From positions 440,247-504,246 of the forward strand of contig NW_005198966.1 in assembly GCF_000372725.1 (NCBI RefSeq): a stretch of 64,000 nucleotides of DNA, given 5' to 3'. The translations under genes and the position numbers were made by a program. Every line of letters begins with the position of its first letter. Position 1 is the stretch's first letter. The DNA is from Emiliania huxleyi CCMP1516. Lineage: Eukaryota; Haptophyta; Isochrysidales; Noelaerhabdaceae. The notes beneath the pieces were generated by a model. The model was given only the letters and a program-made list of their open reading frames with translations. It was not told the DNA's origin and made no database searches. This document shows positions 31,373 to 41,699 of this stretch, in pieces.

Positions 31373-32819
31373 GTGGTGTTTCCGGCTGTGTCCGGACGGT
31401 ACGTTGAGCGGGTGACAAATCTGCAATGTGCATCCTGTTGCGAGCACGCGGCGGCAAGGAGCACGGCTTTCTTTTTCTTGCGCAATCGACCACCATTGCA
31501 ATATGTCCGCCTCCGGCCCGCACCAGCCGCCCCCGCCGCTCCCTCGCCAGATAAGCCGCCGCCCACCCGCCTCCTCGACCTCCCCACGGAGCTCCTCGTG
31601 CGCGCCCTCTCTCATTGCGGCCCCGCCGACATCGCTCGCGTCGCGGCCGTCTCGCTGCTCTTTCACGCCTCGCTTGCAGTGGAGGCCATCCGCTTGTGGG
31701 CGCGAGAGCGCGACTTCGAGCTGCCCGCGCAGCCAGAGGGCGAGGGCTGCGCCGTGCGGTGGCTGTGCTATTCAGCGCTGCTGTGCGAGTCCAACCCGCT
31801 GGCGAGGGCGGCGGGAAGCGCTCTGCACAGTCTCTTCATTGACGGTGAGGGGCGGCTCTCGTCGTGCGGCTCTGCACCGTCCCCAGTCCTGCTCGGGCAC
31901 GGTGAGGGCGTGACGCGGCTCAACGCGCCGACCCGCCTTCCCTCGACGCTGGGTGAGCGCGCCGTGAGCGTGTCGGCTGTGTACCACAGCCTCGCCCTCA
32001 CCGCCGGCGGCAGCGTCTGGAGCTGGGGCGGCGGAGCTGTCTGGAGCTGGGGCTGTTGACTCTTTGGCCGGTTGGGCCACGGCGACGAGCAGGATCAGCG
32101 GGAGCCCAAGAAGGTCGAGGCGTTTGCTGGCCAGCGCGTCGTCGCCGTCTCGGCTGGAGAGCACCACACGCCCTCACCGCCGACGGAGCTGTCTGGAGCT
32201 GGGGCGCTGGAGCCCTTGACCGGTTGGGCCACGGTGACCAGCAGAACCAGCTGCTGCCCAAGAAGGTCGAGGCCTTTGCTGGCCAGCGCGTCGTCGCCGT
32301 CTCGGCAGGATCCCGCCACAGCCTCGCCTTGTCCGCCGACGGCGCTGTCTGGAGCTGGGGCGAAGGATACTACGGCGAGCTGGGCCACGGCGACACGCAT
32401 AGGCAGCTGCTGCCGAAGAAAGTCGAGGCCTTTGCTGGCCTGCGCGTCGTCGCTGTGTCGGCGGGAAGCGAACACAGCCTCGCCCTCACACCGCTGACGG
32501 CGCTGTCTGGAGCTGGGGCGTGGGCTGGGAAGGCCGGCTGGGCCACGCGGGCGATCAGCAGCGCCAGCTGCCGAAGAAGATTGAGGCCTTTGCTGGCCAG
32601 CGCGTTGTCGCCGTTTCGACTGGAGTGGGCCACAGCCTCGCCCTCACCGCCGACGGCGCCGTCTTTATCTGGGGTGAGGGCGGCCACGGCTGTCTAGGCC
32701 ACGGAGATGACCTGTCTCAAACGACAAACCAGCTGCTGCCGAAGAAGATCGAGACGTGGGTGCAAGAGGTTGAGCTTGAGGATTCGAGGAGAGTCACGGG
32801 TGCATTATGCTACTCTTGA
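31373..32819 (+). pseudogene. F-box/RCC1 gene with several frameshifts
   Basis: An F-box (LLDLPTELLVRALSHCG) and spacer open this copy. Propeller repeats continue to the family's C-terminus (LLPKKIETWVQE). The frame breaks at least three times: a stop at 32057-32059 after VWSWGC, a change near 32165 (AGEHH-TPSPP, where SLALTADG is expected) and a change near 32495-32520. Each break falls in conserved repeat coding sequence and has no GT-AG pair, so mutation rather than splicing is the likely cause. An alternative start, MSASGPHQPPPPLP (31503), is in a different frame. The homologous gene at 3-1145 is intact. Confidence 0.75.
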
Positions 32820-32911
32820 GTTGTCAAAAGTTAGTAAAAGGGAGAACTTGAGAACAGACAGACGCCAGGCCCAGCGGCGAGCGGGGTGCAGGAACCTTCC
32901 CAATGTCATCG

Positions 32912-34225
32912 TCATCTCACGAAGGCGAGCTCGTAGCAGCACAAGCCCGCAGCGAGCCCGCCCACCCCGAGGAAGTCGGCCACGTTCTGGTCAAAGGGGT
33001 ACCCGTCATTGGTGCGCAGGGACCACAATTTGAAGCGCTCGCGGACAAGCAGAAAGTCGAAAACGGCCGCAAATTGGGCCGGGGTTGGAGGGATCATGCT
33101 GGGCGAGACGTGCAGCTCTATCATCAGCAGCCGCACCGGCCCGAGAGCTTCCGCGGCGGTGGAGTTGTGGGCGAGGTGCTCGATTGCAGCCCACTCACAC
33201 CCCTCGCAATCGATGGTCAACACGCGGATCGGCGCCGCGCCGCGCGGGCGCCTCGCGACCATCTCTTCAAGAGTCATCAAGCGCGCTTCGTCGATAGTTC
33301 CGTAGCTGTTGATGCTGTCGGCTGCTCTCGCACCGCCGGTCCTCTTGCTCGCAATCAAACTGCCTCCGAGGCCAGCAAAGTGGAAGTGCGTCTTGCTCAT
33401 TCGTGAGGCGCTGCGCCGGTGCCTAGGGGAAGTGGTAGCCGTGAGCGACTCTTCGAAGAGAAAACTCCGATCACAGACGCCAGGCGCGGCCATCGACTCG
33501 GGAGCAGGAGGCTCTGTGTGTGCCCGGGCAGAACCAGTGCATACAACCTAGAGCGGAGGAGGTGCCTCGCCCGCAGCTCGACAGTCGGGTCGTAGGCGTG
33601 CACCTCGCACCCCTTTGAGAGGGCGTACTCCGCAAACGTCCACAATTCCAATCACGTAAACTGCGCACGGTTCCCCAGCCTGCGCCGGCCAGAGCGCGTC
33701 GCAGTAGCTGGCGCTATCCCTCGCGGCGGCCGACCGCAATGTGCCCGGGCAGTGGACGCGGCTCCGGCGGGCGCCACGGCCACCGAGAGGCGGCACCGTG
33801 CCGTTCCTCCAGAACCGGCTGTAGTCGGTCTCGGTCCCTCGCCTCGCCGTCAAGCCAGTCGGCAGATCCGGCGAGGCCAACAGCAAGCCGATCCAGAACT
33901 GCACCCGGCGGTAGATGTGATGACGGCGGTACGTGTCACTGGCCGCCAACTGCCAGGAGGCGGCGCCGAACTTTGCCTCGTCTGAATCGCGGGCTGCGGT
34001 CACGGCAGACTGCTGGTCGCAGGAGCAGTTGTACCACTCTTTGCCGGGCGGGTAGCCGCACAGAAAGTGATTAGCAGAGTCCAGCGCTCCGTCACAAGCA
34101 AAGGTGCCGCGGCACGCGCGCGTCCAGACCTGCCGAGGATTGTCGTCGTAGCAGCCGAAGCTCGTGTTGAATAGGCAGGGAGTCCTGCTGTGCTGTCGCA
34201 CGAGCTCCAGAGAGCATGCAGGCAT
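32912..34225 (-). CDS. METTL24/FkbM-like methyltransferase, probable secretory protein
   Basis: The minus strand encodes a Cys-rich N-terminal part (CLFNTSFGCYDDN, FLCGYPPGKEWYNCSCD) and CAVYVIGIV. After a one-base frame change near 33650 it continues LWTFAEYALSKGCEVHAYDPTVELR, then KTHFHFAGLGGS, INSYGTIDEARLMTLEEM, VLTIDCEGCEWAAIEHLA and LLMIELHVSP, to the stop at 32912. This order matches the METTL24-like/FkbM family: SAM-binding motif I region, then a DCEG core. Introns are likely (GTTGTATGC ... CACACAG at about 33542-33509). The frame change near 33650 could be a sequence error, a mutation or a small intron. The substrate is unknown. Confidence 0.6.
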
Positions 34226-34667
34226 CGCCCCGGGGGCGTCGGGGCGGCTGAAAGTCGCCGAAAATCCTGCCTCGCGGAGGTGGGGACCCTGGTCGGGTAC
34301 CCGAGACCGAGGGGGGGCGACACTGCTTCTGCAGCGTGCACCTCGATCCTTAGCGTTTGTTTGTTGTTGTGACCCCCCCCCAAATGATCTTCCACCGAGG
34401 GAGGGCGAGACGATGGAGGGTCCCGTACCATGCGGAATCGACCCTATCCAGGGGCACCTATCCAGTGCTCAAGTCCGCAAGTAATTGCGCTCCGTAGTCG
34501 ACTGTAGAAAGTTTCAATGCGCGCGACGGGCGGGACCAAGTGCTTCGCGCCGTTGTGTTTTGCGCGTTCTGCTTCGCACGTACGTTGCGCCTCGCGCGTT
34601 GCGAGCGCACGCCAGGACGGCCTGGTGCCCGTGACTTGTGTGCCTTGGGGACGCAGCCACACACATG
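34226..34667. other. divergent intergenic region
   Basis: It separates the minus-strand methyltransferase from the plus-strand coiled-coil gene and may hold both promoters. A C run lies at 34373-34381. No other feature is seen. Confidence 0.4.
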
Positions 34668-36416
34668 GCACACAGAGTCAGCGGCGACGACGACCTGAGG
34701 GAGCGCCTCTACGAGCGGCGGCTTCGCAGCTTCATGAGTCAGCGCGGGCTCCAGCGGAGCGAGGCTCAGCGGCGCGTTGTTCATCTGGAGTCGGCGCTCT
34801 TCCAAGGTCCTGGACGGGACCGAGGCGGATCCGTGCGAGGACGCCTCGAGCCTGCTCCACACCATCAGGGCTGCCGGCCCGCTGGGCAGCCAGCAGTGCC
34901 AGCCAAGCCAGGCTGTAGCGACGGGATCGAGTCTGATCAGGCCTGCAACGGTCCGCCGCTCGTCGCAGGCGAGGCCGAGGGACAGCAGGAGAAGGAGCGG
35001 CCGCCAGCTTGGCTGCGGGACGCGACTGCTGCCATCGACAACAGCCTTCCGTCACCGGCTCCGGAGGTTGTCGCCGCCCTCGAGGAGAGGCTCGCAGAGG
35101 CGGAGCGGCAGGCGTCGCAGGCTCGCTCCCGCATGGCGCAGCAGCGGCAGCTTCTCGAGCGGCAGCGCGCGGCGCACGCGGATCAGGTCGACGCTCTCGC
35201 CACCGCCGCCGAAGCGCGCGAAGTGGAGCATCGGCGAGAGCTTCGGCGGGCAGAGGCGGCACTCGAGGAGCAGCAACAGCAAGAGAGGCAGGTGGTCGCC
35301 GTGCTCCGCTCGCAGATCGAGGCGGCGCACGAGTGGCATGCACGGCTGGCGGAGGCGCAGACAGAGGAGGCGGCGCGGCTGGCGGCCGCATCGGAGACGG
35401 AAGGGGAGGAGCTCAGGGTGGAGCTGCTGCGGGAAGAGCTGGCCACAATCGAGCGTGAGCGCTCGACGAGTGAGGCGGCGGCGCGGGAGGGGAAGCGGCA
35501 TCACGAGGCGGCGGAGGACGAGGCAGAGGCGCGAGTAGCGCGGGCGGAGGCGGAGGCGGAGGCGGCGAGGGAGCGGACAGCGCGGGCAGAGGCGAAGGCG
35601 GAGGCGGCGGCGGCGCGGACAGCGCGGGCAGAGGCGGAGGCGGCCGAGGCGAAGGGGCGGACGGTACAGGCAGAGGCGAAGGCGGCCGAGGCGGAGGCGA
35701 GAGCGGTGCTGGCGGAGGCGGCTGCCGAGGCGGCGAGAGAGCGGGCGGCGAGGGCGGCTAGGGCCGAGGCGGCAGCCGAGGCGATGGCCGAGGCGGCTGT
35801 GGCACGCGTGACGCAGGCCGCGGCGGCCGAAGCCGCGGCGAGTCGGGAGGCGCTTGCTGTCCCCGCGCTGCGGCAAGCCGCTGCCGTCGCGACGAGGCGG
35901 CTCGAAAGCGACAACATCTCGCTGAGCAACAACGCCGTCAACCAGTTGGCCTCGATGGCTAAGGAGGCCGTCAACCAATTGGCCTTGATGGCTAAGGAGG
36001 CGGGCGCTGTGGCGACCTCGTTGGGTAGTGAATTGGCCTCGGTGGCTAAGGTAGCGATCGACGCCAACCGCGAGATTGGCGCCAACCGCGAGACTTACAA
36101 AGACCTCGAGCAGATCCTGGACCTCGAGGTGACGTTCGAGGCGGAGCAGTCCGGCCGGCAAGCACTCGCGGAGGAGCACGCATTCGCAGTCCACAGGCAA
36201 CTCCGCGAGGCGCGGTCCGGCTGGGCCCTTGCCAAGATGCAGCTCGTGCTGGGCGCCACAGCGTGCGCGCGCAAGCAATCCGCCTTGGCCCGCTGGGCGC
36301 GCAGAGCCTGCGGCCTAAAGGTAGCCACGCTCAGGCGGCGCGCGGCGGCGGCCGCTGCCGACGCGGCTGACCTGCGGGGGTGTATCAGGCAGGCGACGCA
36401 GCTGTTTGAAGAATGA
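34668..36416 (+). CDS. Ala-rich coiled-coil protein
   Basis: A 582-residue frame starts at ATG 34668 (MAHRVSGDDDL); ATG 34638 adds ten residues. Residues about 120-400 form one long coiled coil (EERLAEAERQASQARSRM, QIEAAHEWHARLAEAQTEEA). Its central part is made of AEAEAEAARERTARAEAKAE-type repeats. A second region has NQLASMAKEAVNQLALMAKEA repeats, and a basic helical tail follows (ALARWARRACGLKVATLRRR). It is intron-free and probably structural or cytoskeletal. Alternating EA codons make long shadow frames on the other strand, which I discount. Confidence 0.65.
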   Translation, partial: AHRVSGDDDLRERLYERRLRSFMSQRGLQRSEAQRRVVHLESALFQGPGRDRGGSVRGRLEPAPHHQGCRPAGQPAVPAKPGCSDGIESDQACNGPPLVAGEAEGQQEKERPPAWLRDATAAIDNSLPSPAPEVVAALEERLAEAERQASQARSRMAQQRQLLERQRAAHADQVDALATAAEAREVEHRRELRRAEAALEEQQQQERQVVAVLRSQIEAAHEWHARLAEAQTEEAARLAAASETEGEELRVELLREELATIERERSTSEAAAREGKRHHEAAEDEAEARVARAEAEAEAARERTARAEAKAEAAAARTARAEAEAAEAKGRTVQAEAKAAEAEARAVLAEAAAEAARERAARAARAEAAAEAMAEAAVARVTQAAAAEAAASREALAVPALRQAAAVATRRLESDNISLSNNAVNQLASMAKEAVNQLALMAKEAGAVATSLGSELASVAKVAIDANREIGANRETYKDLEQILDLEVTFEAEQSGRQALAEEHAFAVHRQLREARSGWALAKMQLVLGATACARKQSALARWARRACGLKVATLRRRAAAAAADAADLRGCIRQATQLFEE

Positions 36417-36523
36417 ACTTTCTCACGACGATCAGCATCAGGTACGAATAACGGAAACTCGCACATTCCGCACATTCCAGCGCGCTATCGGTTTGCTAAC
36501 TAAAGCGTGTGGATGCTGGGTTG

Positions 36524-36990
36524 ACGGAAAAATCGAGGGACGCGACCCACCTCGCCACAGACGGTCCCGCGCCTCGCCGCTAAGTTTGCGCGGCACGCGC
36601 CCCGGCGCCTAAGGGGTAAGGGCGCCCCGCAGGCCGCACCTAGGCCGCACCGCGTCCGCTGTGCCGCGTTTTTTGTCCGGAGTGAAGTCCAACGCGCTCG
36701 TCGGTGGCGGCTTCCCTCAACCTGCGCCGCGCTCGGCGAACCTCGACAGCGCTTTCGGTGGCATGCAGCTCTTTGCTCTTTGCGACAGAAGCCCCTGGAG
36801 AGCAGCGCTCCTCTGCTGCTCAACAAGCCTCTGCACAGTTTTGACACAGCCTACTGTGCGGCTGCCACAGCCCCGAGGTCAGATTCATCTACTCTGTTGA
36901 TGACAAGACTTGTCTACCGGCTGGAGCCGAGCAGGAGGGCCCGGCGCACAACCCCTTGGTCAACTCACCCTCCACACCCCGTAAAAGAAA
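36524..36990. repeat. repeat family B, copy 1 (internally deleted)
   Basis: Matches 41032-41600 but lacks about 130 bp between GCCACAGC and CCCGAGGTCAG. Confidence 0.85.
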
Positions 36991-37045
36991 GGCCGAGCTC
37001 GAACCTGTTTTTTTGGACACACGCGCCCACACCCACAAATGGCCG

Positions 37046-37480
37046 CTACGATGCTGCGGCTTCGCCGACGGGCGAGTCCAGGACCGCGCACAGGCTGAGG
37101 AGCTCCTGCATCTCCTCCTCCTGCATCCGCTCCTCGCACTCCTCCACGATCAGGTGCAGCTCGACGAGGGAGCGCGGCCGCGAGTTGATGAGCATGAGCT
37201 CCTCTGCGCGCGTGAGCTGGAAGCGCTGCAGCGCCTCGACGAAGCGGGCGATGCCCTCGCGGGACTGCGCCGCACACGCCGCCTTGTCCAGGTAGCCAGT
37301 CGCCTGCTCGGTGATCACCTCGACGTCCTGCAGCGAGCGGCAGGAGCCCGACACCGAGCGGCGCGCACCCGGCAGCGGCATCTTGCGCTCGGCCGCTCTC
37401 CGCTCGCGAACCTGCCGCTGCAGGAGCGAGGCCACCTCGAAGTTGGTTAGGTGGCCCGCGCTCTTGTCGATCACCTGCAT
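37046..37480 (-). CDS. RPC9: RNA polymerase III subunit RPC9 (CRCP/RPC17)
   Basis: The 144-residue product starts MQVIDKSAGHLTNFEVASLL, the normal start for this family (human CRCP has a similar SNYEVFELL). The HRDC-like C-terminal half is well conserved: FVEALQRFQLTRAEELMLIN, RPRSLVELHLIVEECEERM and EEMQELLSL. RPC9 pairs with RPC8 to form the Pol III stalk, which helps initiation at tRNA and 5S genes. An extra loop of basic residues (ERKMPLPGARRSVSGS) lies after the first helix. The in-frame ATG-less extension upstream to 37513 is not needed. The gene is head-to-head with the F-box/SPRY gene, whose start is 124 bp away. Confidence 0.85.
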   Translation of the reverse strand: MQVIDKSAGHLTNFEVASLLQRQVRERRAAERKMPLPGARRSVSGSCRSLQDVEVITEQATGYLDKAACAAQSREGIARFVEALQRFQLTRAEELMLINSRPRSLVELHLIVEECEERMQEEEMQELLSLCAVLDSPVGEAAAS

Positions 37481-37603
37481 GCCCCGGCGTGTGTGTATAC
37501 CGCAAGCCCACAAAATAAAAAGAAAAAATACGTGAATCGTGGGAATTTTTGCCCATTAAAAGAAACCTAAAACCTAAAAAGAAAGCGCGCGGCGACACTG
37601 TGT

Positions 37604-39529
37604 ATGAAGCCCTCCCCCGGGCCATCCGCCGCGCCGGACACGCCTAGTAGTGTGCGCTGCCTCTTGGATCTGCCTCCCGAGTGCCTCGCGCTCGTGCTCG
37701 CCTCTCTGGCGGTGCGGGACGTGCTCGCCGCTGCCGCCACGTGCCCCGCGCTCAAGGTGGCGGCCGACGACCCCATCCTCTGGCGAAACCTCCTGTGGCA
37801 AGTCTGGATCGCAACCGCCGCGCGCGGGGCCGAGAAGGCGGACTTTGCCGCGCGCCTGCTTCGCTACCAGCAGGCGTCGTCCATGCGGGCGGGCGTCGGA
37901 CCAGACAGCACCGGGGCCGCCGTCGAGGCGGAGCTGCCTGAGCGCCCGAGCGAGGCGCGCCCGCTGCCGCTCTCGCAGTGGCTGCGGAGCTACGACGCGC
38001 CGGACGCGGCGCTGGCTGGAGTGTGGCGGCAGCGCCTGATGTGGAGCGGCAGCACCGACCAGTGCCACGGCGACACGGTGGGCTGCGCGTGCGTGCACGG
38101 CTCCCCGACGCCGCAGCCGTTTGGGTCGGGGCGAGTGGTGTACTACGAGGTGCGGGTGCTCAGTCAGGGAGAGCACGGGTTCATCGCAGTCGGGTGGAGC
38201 CCCGAGGGCTTCCCGTCCAAGAACAAGCAGCCCGGGTGGGTGAGGCACACATACGGCTACCACGGCGATGACGGGCACGTCTACTCGAGCTTCGGGTACG
38301 GCCGCCGCTTCGGCGCCCCCTTCGGCACCGGCCGCACCGTCGGCACTGGGCTGGTGCTGCCTCCGCCGGGCGCTCCCCCGGACCGCTGCCACGGCAGCCT
38401 TCTCTTCAAGGCGTGGAGGCGTGGAGGGCGTGTCTTCACACCCGCAGCCGTGAACAGGCGCCATCTTCTTCACGGTCGACGGCGAGCTCTGCGGCGCCCC
38501 CTTCCCCTCCGTGCCGGCGCCCACGCTCCTCCGGCCGGCGGTGGGCGTGCACTCTGTCGGCGAGCAGGTCGAGCTCCACTTTGGCGACGGCGCGGCGAGC
38601 GTCATCGCGGCGTCGCCGCCGCGCCGGCCGTCGCCCTTCGCCTTCGACCTCGCCGAGTACTGCGCGCGCGAGGGCGGGGCGGTGCGCGCCCCAGCGGCGG
38701 CGGCGGCGGGGCGGGCGAGGGATCGCGAGGCGGCGCAAAGCTCCCACCCGCGGCTGCAGGCGGAGAGGAGGAGACCCATACCAGCCACCATGCGTACCCC
38801 CCCCCCGTCTAGCGAGAGCTCGCGCCCGGGGCCGCGGCAGGCGGAGGAGGAGGGGGGAGGGGAGTAGCCCTCCTCCCAAGAAAAGCCGCCACGCTCTGTC
38901 TTGCGCTGACTGGCGCCCCGTCACCATTCGACAGAGTCCCCCCCCTCCCTCCCCGAGCGTGCAGGCGTCGCTCGAGCAGATGCTGCCGTGGGTGAGGCGG
39001 CGAGGTTTCCGCTCCCCCCTCCCGGCGACCCTTCCGAGCCCTAGGGCCGCGCGCACAGGTGCTGCACGAGGTGCTGCAGCTCGCCTTCCTGCAGGAGCCG
39101 CCCGAGGGCGACGACTACCACGAGCTGCAGCGCTTCGCGCGGAGCCACCACCCACTCAGCCTGCACCCGAGCTGGGGCGAGATATAGCCGAGATATAGCC
39201 GAGATATCGCCGAGAGCCTGCACCCGAGCTGGGGCGTGCCGACGCTCGTCGAGCCGGCGCAGCACACGCTGTGAGCAGCGACTCTTCACACCCGCACGTG
39301 TGAGCAGGCGTGCCGACTCTCTATATCTCGGCTATATCTCGGCTATATCTCGGCTATGTCTCCGCACGTGCGAGCAGGCGTGCCGACCCTCGACGAGCTG
39401 CAGCCCGAGCAGCTGCAGCAGCTGTGCAAGCAGCTCCTCACGCGCTTCGCGCAGCGGCACGCCCTCGAGGACTACGACGGCGCCGCGCCCTCCGACGAGG
39501 AGAGCGACGACGAGGAGGACGGCCAGTGA
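37604..39529 (+). CDS. F-box and SPRY domain protein
   Basis: The product begins MKPSPGPSAAPDTP, followed by an F-box (LLDLPPECLALVLASLAVRDV). A SPRY domain follows: GRVVYYEVRVLSQGEHGFIAVGW, WVRHTYGYHGDDGHVYSSFG. It continues after a short intron ending at 38457 with AIFFTVDGELCGAPF and VGVHSVGEQVELHFGDGA. Exons 38965-38991 and 39059-39179 (ASLEQMLPW, VLHEVLQLAFLQEPPEGDDYHE) are split by a 67-nt GT-AG intron (38992-39058). The final exons encode VPTLVEPAQHTL and LDELQPEQLQQLCKQLLTRF and end in an acidic tail at 39529. F-box plus SPRY suggests an SCF adaptor of the FBXO45 type. Two of its introns carry direct-repeat-flanked arrays. Confidence 0.75.
38429..38460 (+). repeat. hairpin 3' splice-site element
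   Basis: GTCTTCACACCCGCAGCCGTGAACAG precedes exon GCGCCATC inside the SPRY domain. TTCAC pairs with GTGAA. Confidence 0.75.
39158..39236. repeat. 11-bp intron array between perfect 22-bp direct repeats
   Basis: AGATATAGCCG units lie between two copies of AGCCTGCACCCGAGCTGGGG.. (39158-39179 and 39215-39236). Removing the array plus one copy restores LHPSWGVPTL in frame. Confidence 0.9.
39280..39390 (+). repeat. hairpin splice-site element with nested array insertion
   Basis: ACTCTTCACACCCGCACGTGTGAGCAG is the 3' end of an existing intron. Its last part plus exon sequence is duplicated (39292-39320 and 39362-39390, 27 of 29 bases equal), with CTATATCTCGG units between the copies. Confidence 0.85.
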
Positions 39530-40004
<475 letters not shown>

Positions 40005-40826
40005 ATGCACCTGGCCGCGCTCTGCACCCTTGCGCTGCATCCGACGCTCCGCCCAGCGTTGCCTTGCGCCCGAGCGGCGTCGGCAACGATGGCGCTCGAG
40101 GGCGTGCCGCCAGAGCTCGCGAAGCAGGTGGTCGAGGCTGAGGCGCGGGCGGCTACGGGCCGCACGCCCAGAGTTGCAGGCACGGCTGTGCTCGGCCTTC
40201 TCGCTGCGGCGAGCGCCGCCGTCGCGGCAGGCTCCCTAGCAGGCAACGAGCAGGCGGCGGCGTTGGCGGAGGACGTGCTGCCGTTTGGCTCTGCACCCTT
40301 GTCCCTGCTCCTCGACGCTGGCGTCGGCGGGGCCTGCCTGTGGGCCTACGCGCAGGAGATGCAGACCCGCGACGAGAATCTCGATCGCATCTGGACCGAG
40401 CTGCAGCAGCGGCGTGCTGCCGCCGGCGGCGCAAATCGCGCAGAGAGGCGCGCCAAGAAGGTGGCCCGAGAGCGTGTCTTCACGGGCGGTGGCGGCTTTG
40501 CAGCCTCGCCTCCTCCTCCGCCTCCTCCGACGCCGGCGTCGCCCCTTTCGCCGCCGTCGGCGGGAGCCGCGTCGGAGCAAGATGGCGGCGGCTTGCTTTC
40601 TAGCGTGAAGGATTTCTGGAACGAGGCAAACGAGCTGGGGCGTGCAGGGGCGCTCAATCTTAATGCCCAGCTCGAGGAGCAGGGCGTGCTGCCTGCGCTG
40701 GAGCCACTCGACGAGGCAGCGGGAGCTGTTGCGGGCGGCGATGAATCGCCGCGAGCCGAGGCAGCGGGCGCCGGCGTGGCTTCCGCGAAGCGCGGCGGCG
40801 GCAAGAAGAAGCGGAAGCGGCGCTAG
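40005..40826 (+). CDS. LPA1-like plastid membrane protein
   Basis: The 273-residue product starts at ATG 40005 behind the CA repeat. MHLAALCTLALHPTLRPALP followed by CARAASAT looks like a signal/transit leader. Two helices follow: GTAVLGLLAAASAAVAAGSLAG and PLSLLLDAGVGGACLWAY. The segment AQEMQTRDENLDRIWTELQQRR after the second helix resembles the C-terminal region of LOW PSII ACCUMULATION 1 proteins. A Pro-rich linker and a basic KRGGGKKKRKRR tail end the protein. In plants LPA1 assists photosystem II assembly in the thylakoid. Here the TPR part is absent, so the role is inferred only for the membrane domain. The start at 39783 within the repeat is rejected. Confidence 0.6.
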   Translation: MHLAALCTLALHPTLRPALPCARAASATMALEGVPPELAKQVVEAEARAATGRTPRVAGTAVLGLLAAASAAVAAGSLAGNEQAAALAEDVLPFGSAPLSLLLDAGVGGACLWAYAQEMQTRDENLDRIWTELQQRRAAAGGANRAERRAKKVARERVFTGGGGFAASPPPPPPPTPASPLSPPSAGAASEQDGGGLLSSVKDFWNEANELGRAGALNLNAQLEEQGVLPALEPLDEAAGAVAGGDESPRAEAAGAGVASAKRGGGKKKRKRR

Positions 40827-41031
40827 TTACAGTGCGCTAGACCGCTAGTTGAGCGGGAGGGCGGGAGGTCACGTGCATGTGAAATGATTGATGGTGACAT
40901 TATTCTTGTGTCTGTAAGCTTGATGTCTGTAAGCCTGAAATATCCGCGCCAAACCGGCAACCGCAAATATGTAATTTTCCAGATTCCACACCCAGCGGTG
41001 CGCACAGACGCGGGAGACGGGCCCCTCCACA
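40827..41031. other. short intergenic spacer
   Basis: Lower GC, no gene seen. Confidence 0.4.
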
Positions 41032-41600
41032 CCCTTCATGTAGAGGGAGCGGACCGTGAGTTGAGGAAATCCGGGGACGCGACCCACCTCGCCACAGACG
41101 GTCCCGCGCCTCGCCGCTATGACCGCTGCACGGCCCGTACCGTCCGCTGTGCAGCGGTCTTTGTCCGGAGTGAAAAGTCCAACGCGCTCGTCGGTGACGG
41201 CGTCCCCGGATTTCGCCGCGCTCGGCGAACCTCGACAGCGCTTTCGGTGGCATGCAGCTCTTTGCGCCTGAAGCCTGGAGAGCAGCTCCTCTGCTGCTCA
41301 CACACTCTGCACAGTTGACACAGCCTACTGTGCGGCTGCCACAGCTGTGACAGCGATGGGCTCGCCCTCACTGGCCCTCAGTCACTTGTGCTGCGGCTTG
41401 TGTGAGCGACACTGCTCGGCGACTGCCGGCACACTGTGAGACCGTGGGTGTGAGGTAAAACCACGCTTCCAGCGCTTGGTCACATCGGCCCCGAGGTCAG
41501 ATCCATCTACTCTGTTGATGACAAGACTTGTCTACAGGCTGGAGCCGAGCAGGAGGGCCCAGCGCACAACCCCTGGTCAACTCAGGGTCCACCCCCCGTA
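41032..41600. repeat. repeat family B, copy 2 (longest)
   Basis: Begins TAGAGGGAGCGGACCG near 41040 and ends in GGTCAACTCAGGGTCCACCC. Related to 36524-36990 (same strand) and 55504-55905 (opposite strand). Confidence 0.85.
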
Positions 41601-41699
41601 ATATTGTAGTCCCCACATGCACATCCGCAATCGTGGGATCGCTTGTCATGTGAGAGAGTGCGTTGTGTTCTTGTACTTGGAGCACTTGCTCTGGGCCGG

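Noticed and set aside
35052-36278. 408-residue minus ORF opposite the coiled-coil gene
   Set aside because: It is the complement of EA/RA codon repeats and has only Leu/Arg low complexity.
3937-39361. Short tandem arrays as CRISPR
   Set aside because: Units are 10-19 bp with no spacers, lie in introns, and the DNA is eukaryotic.
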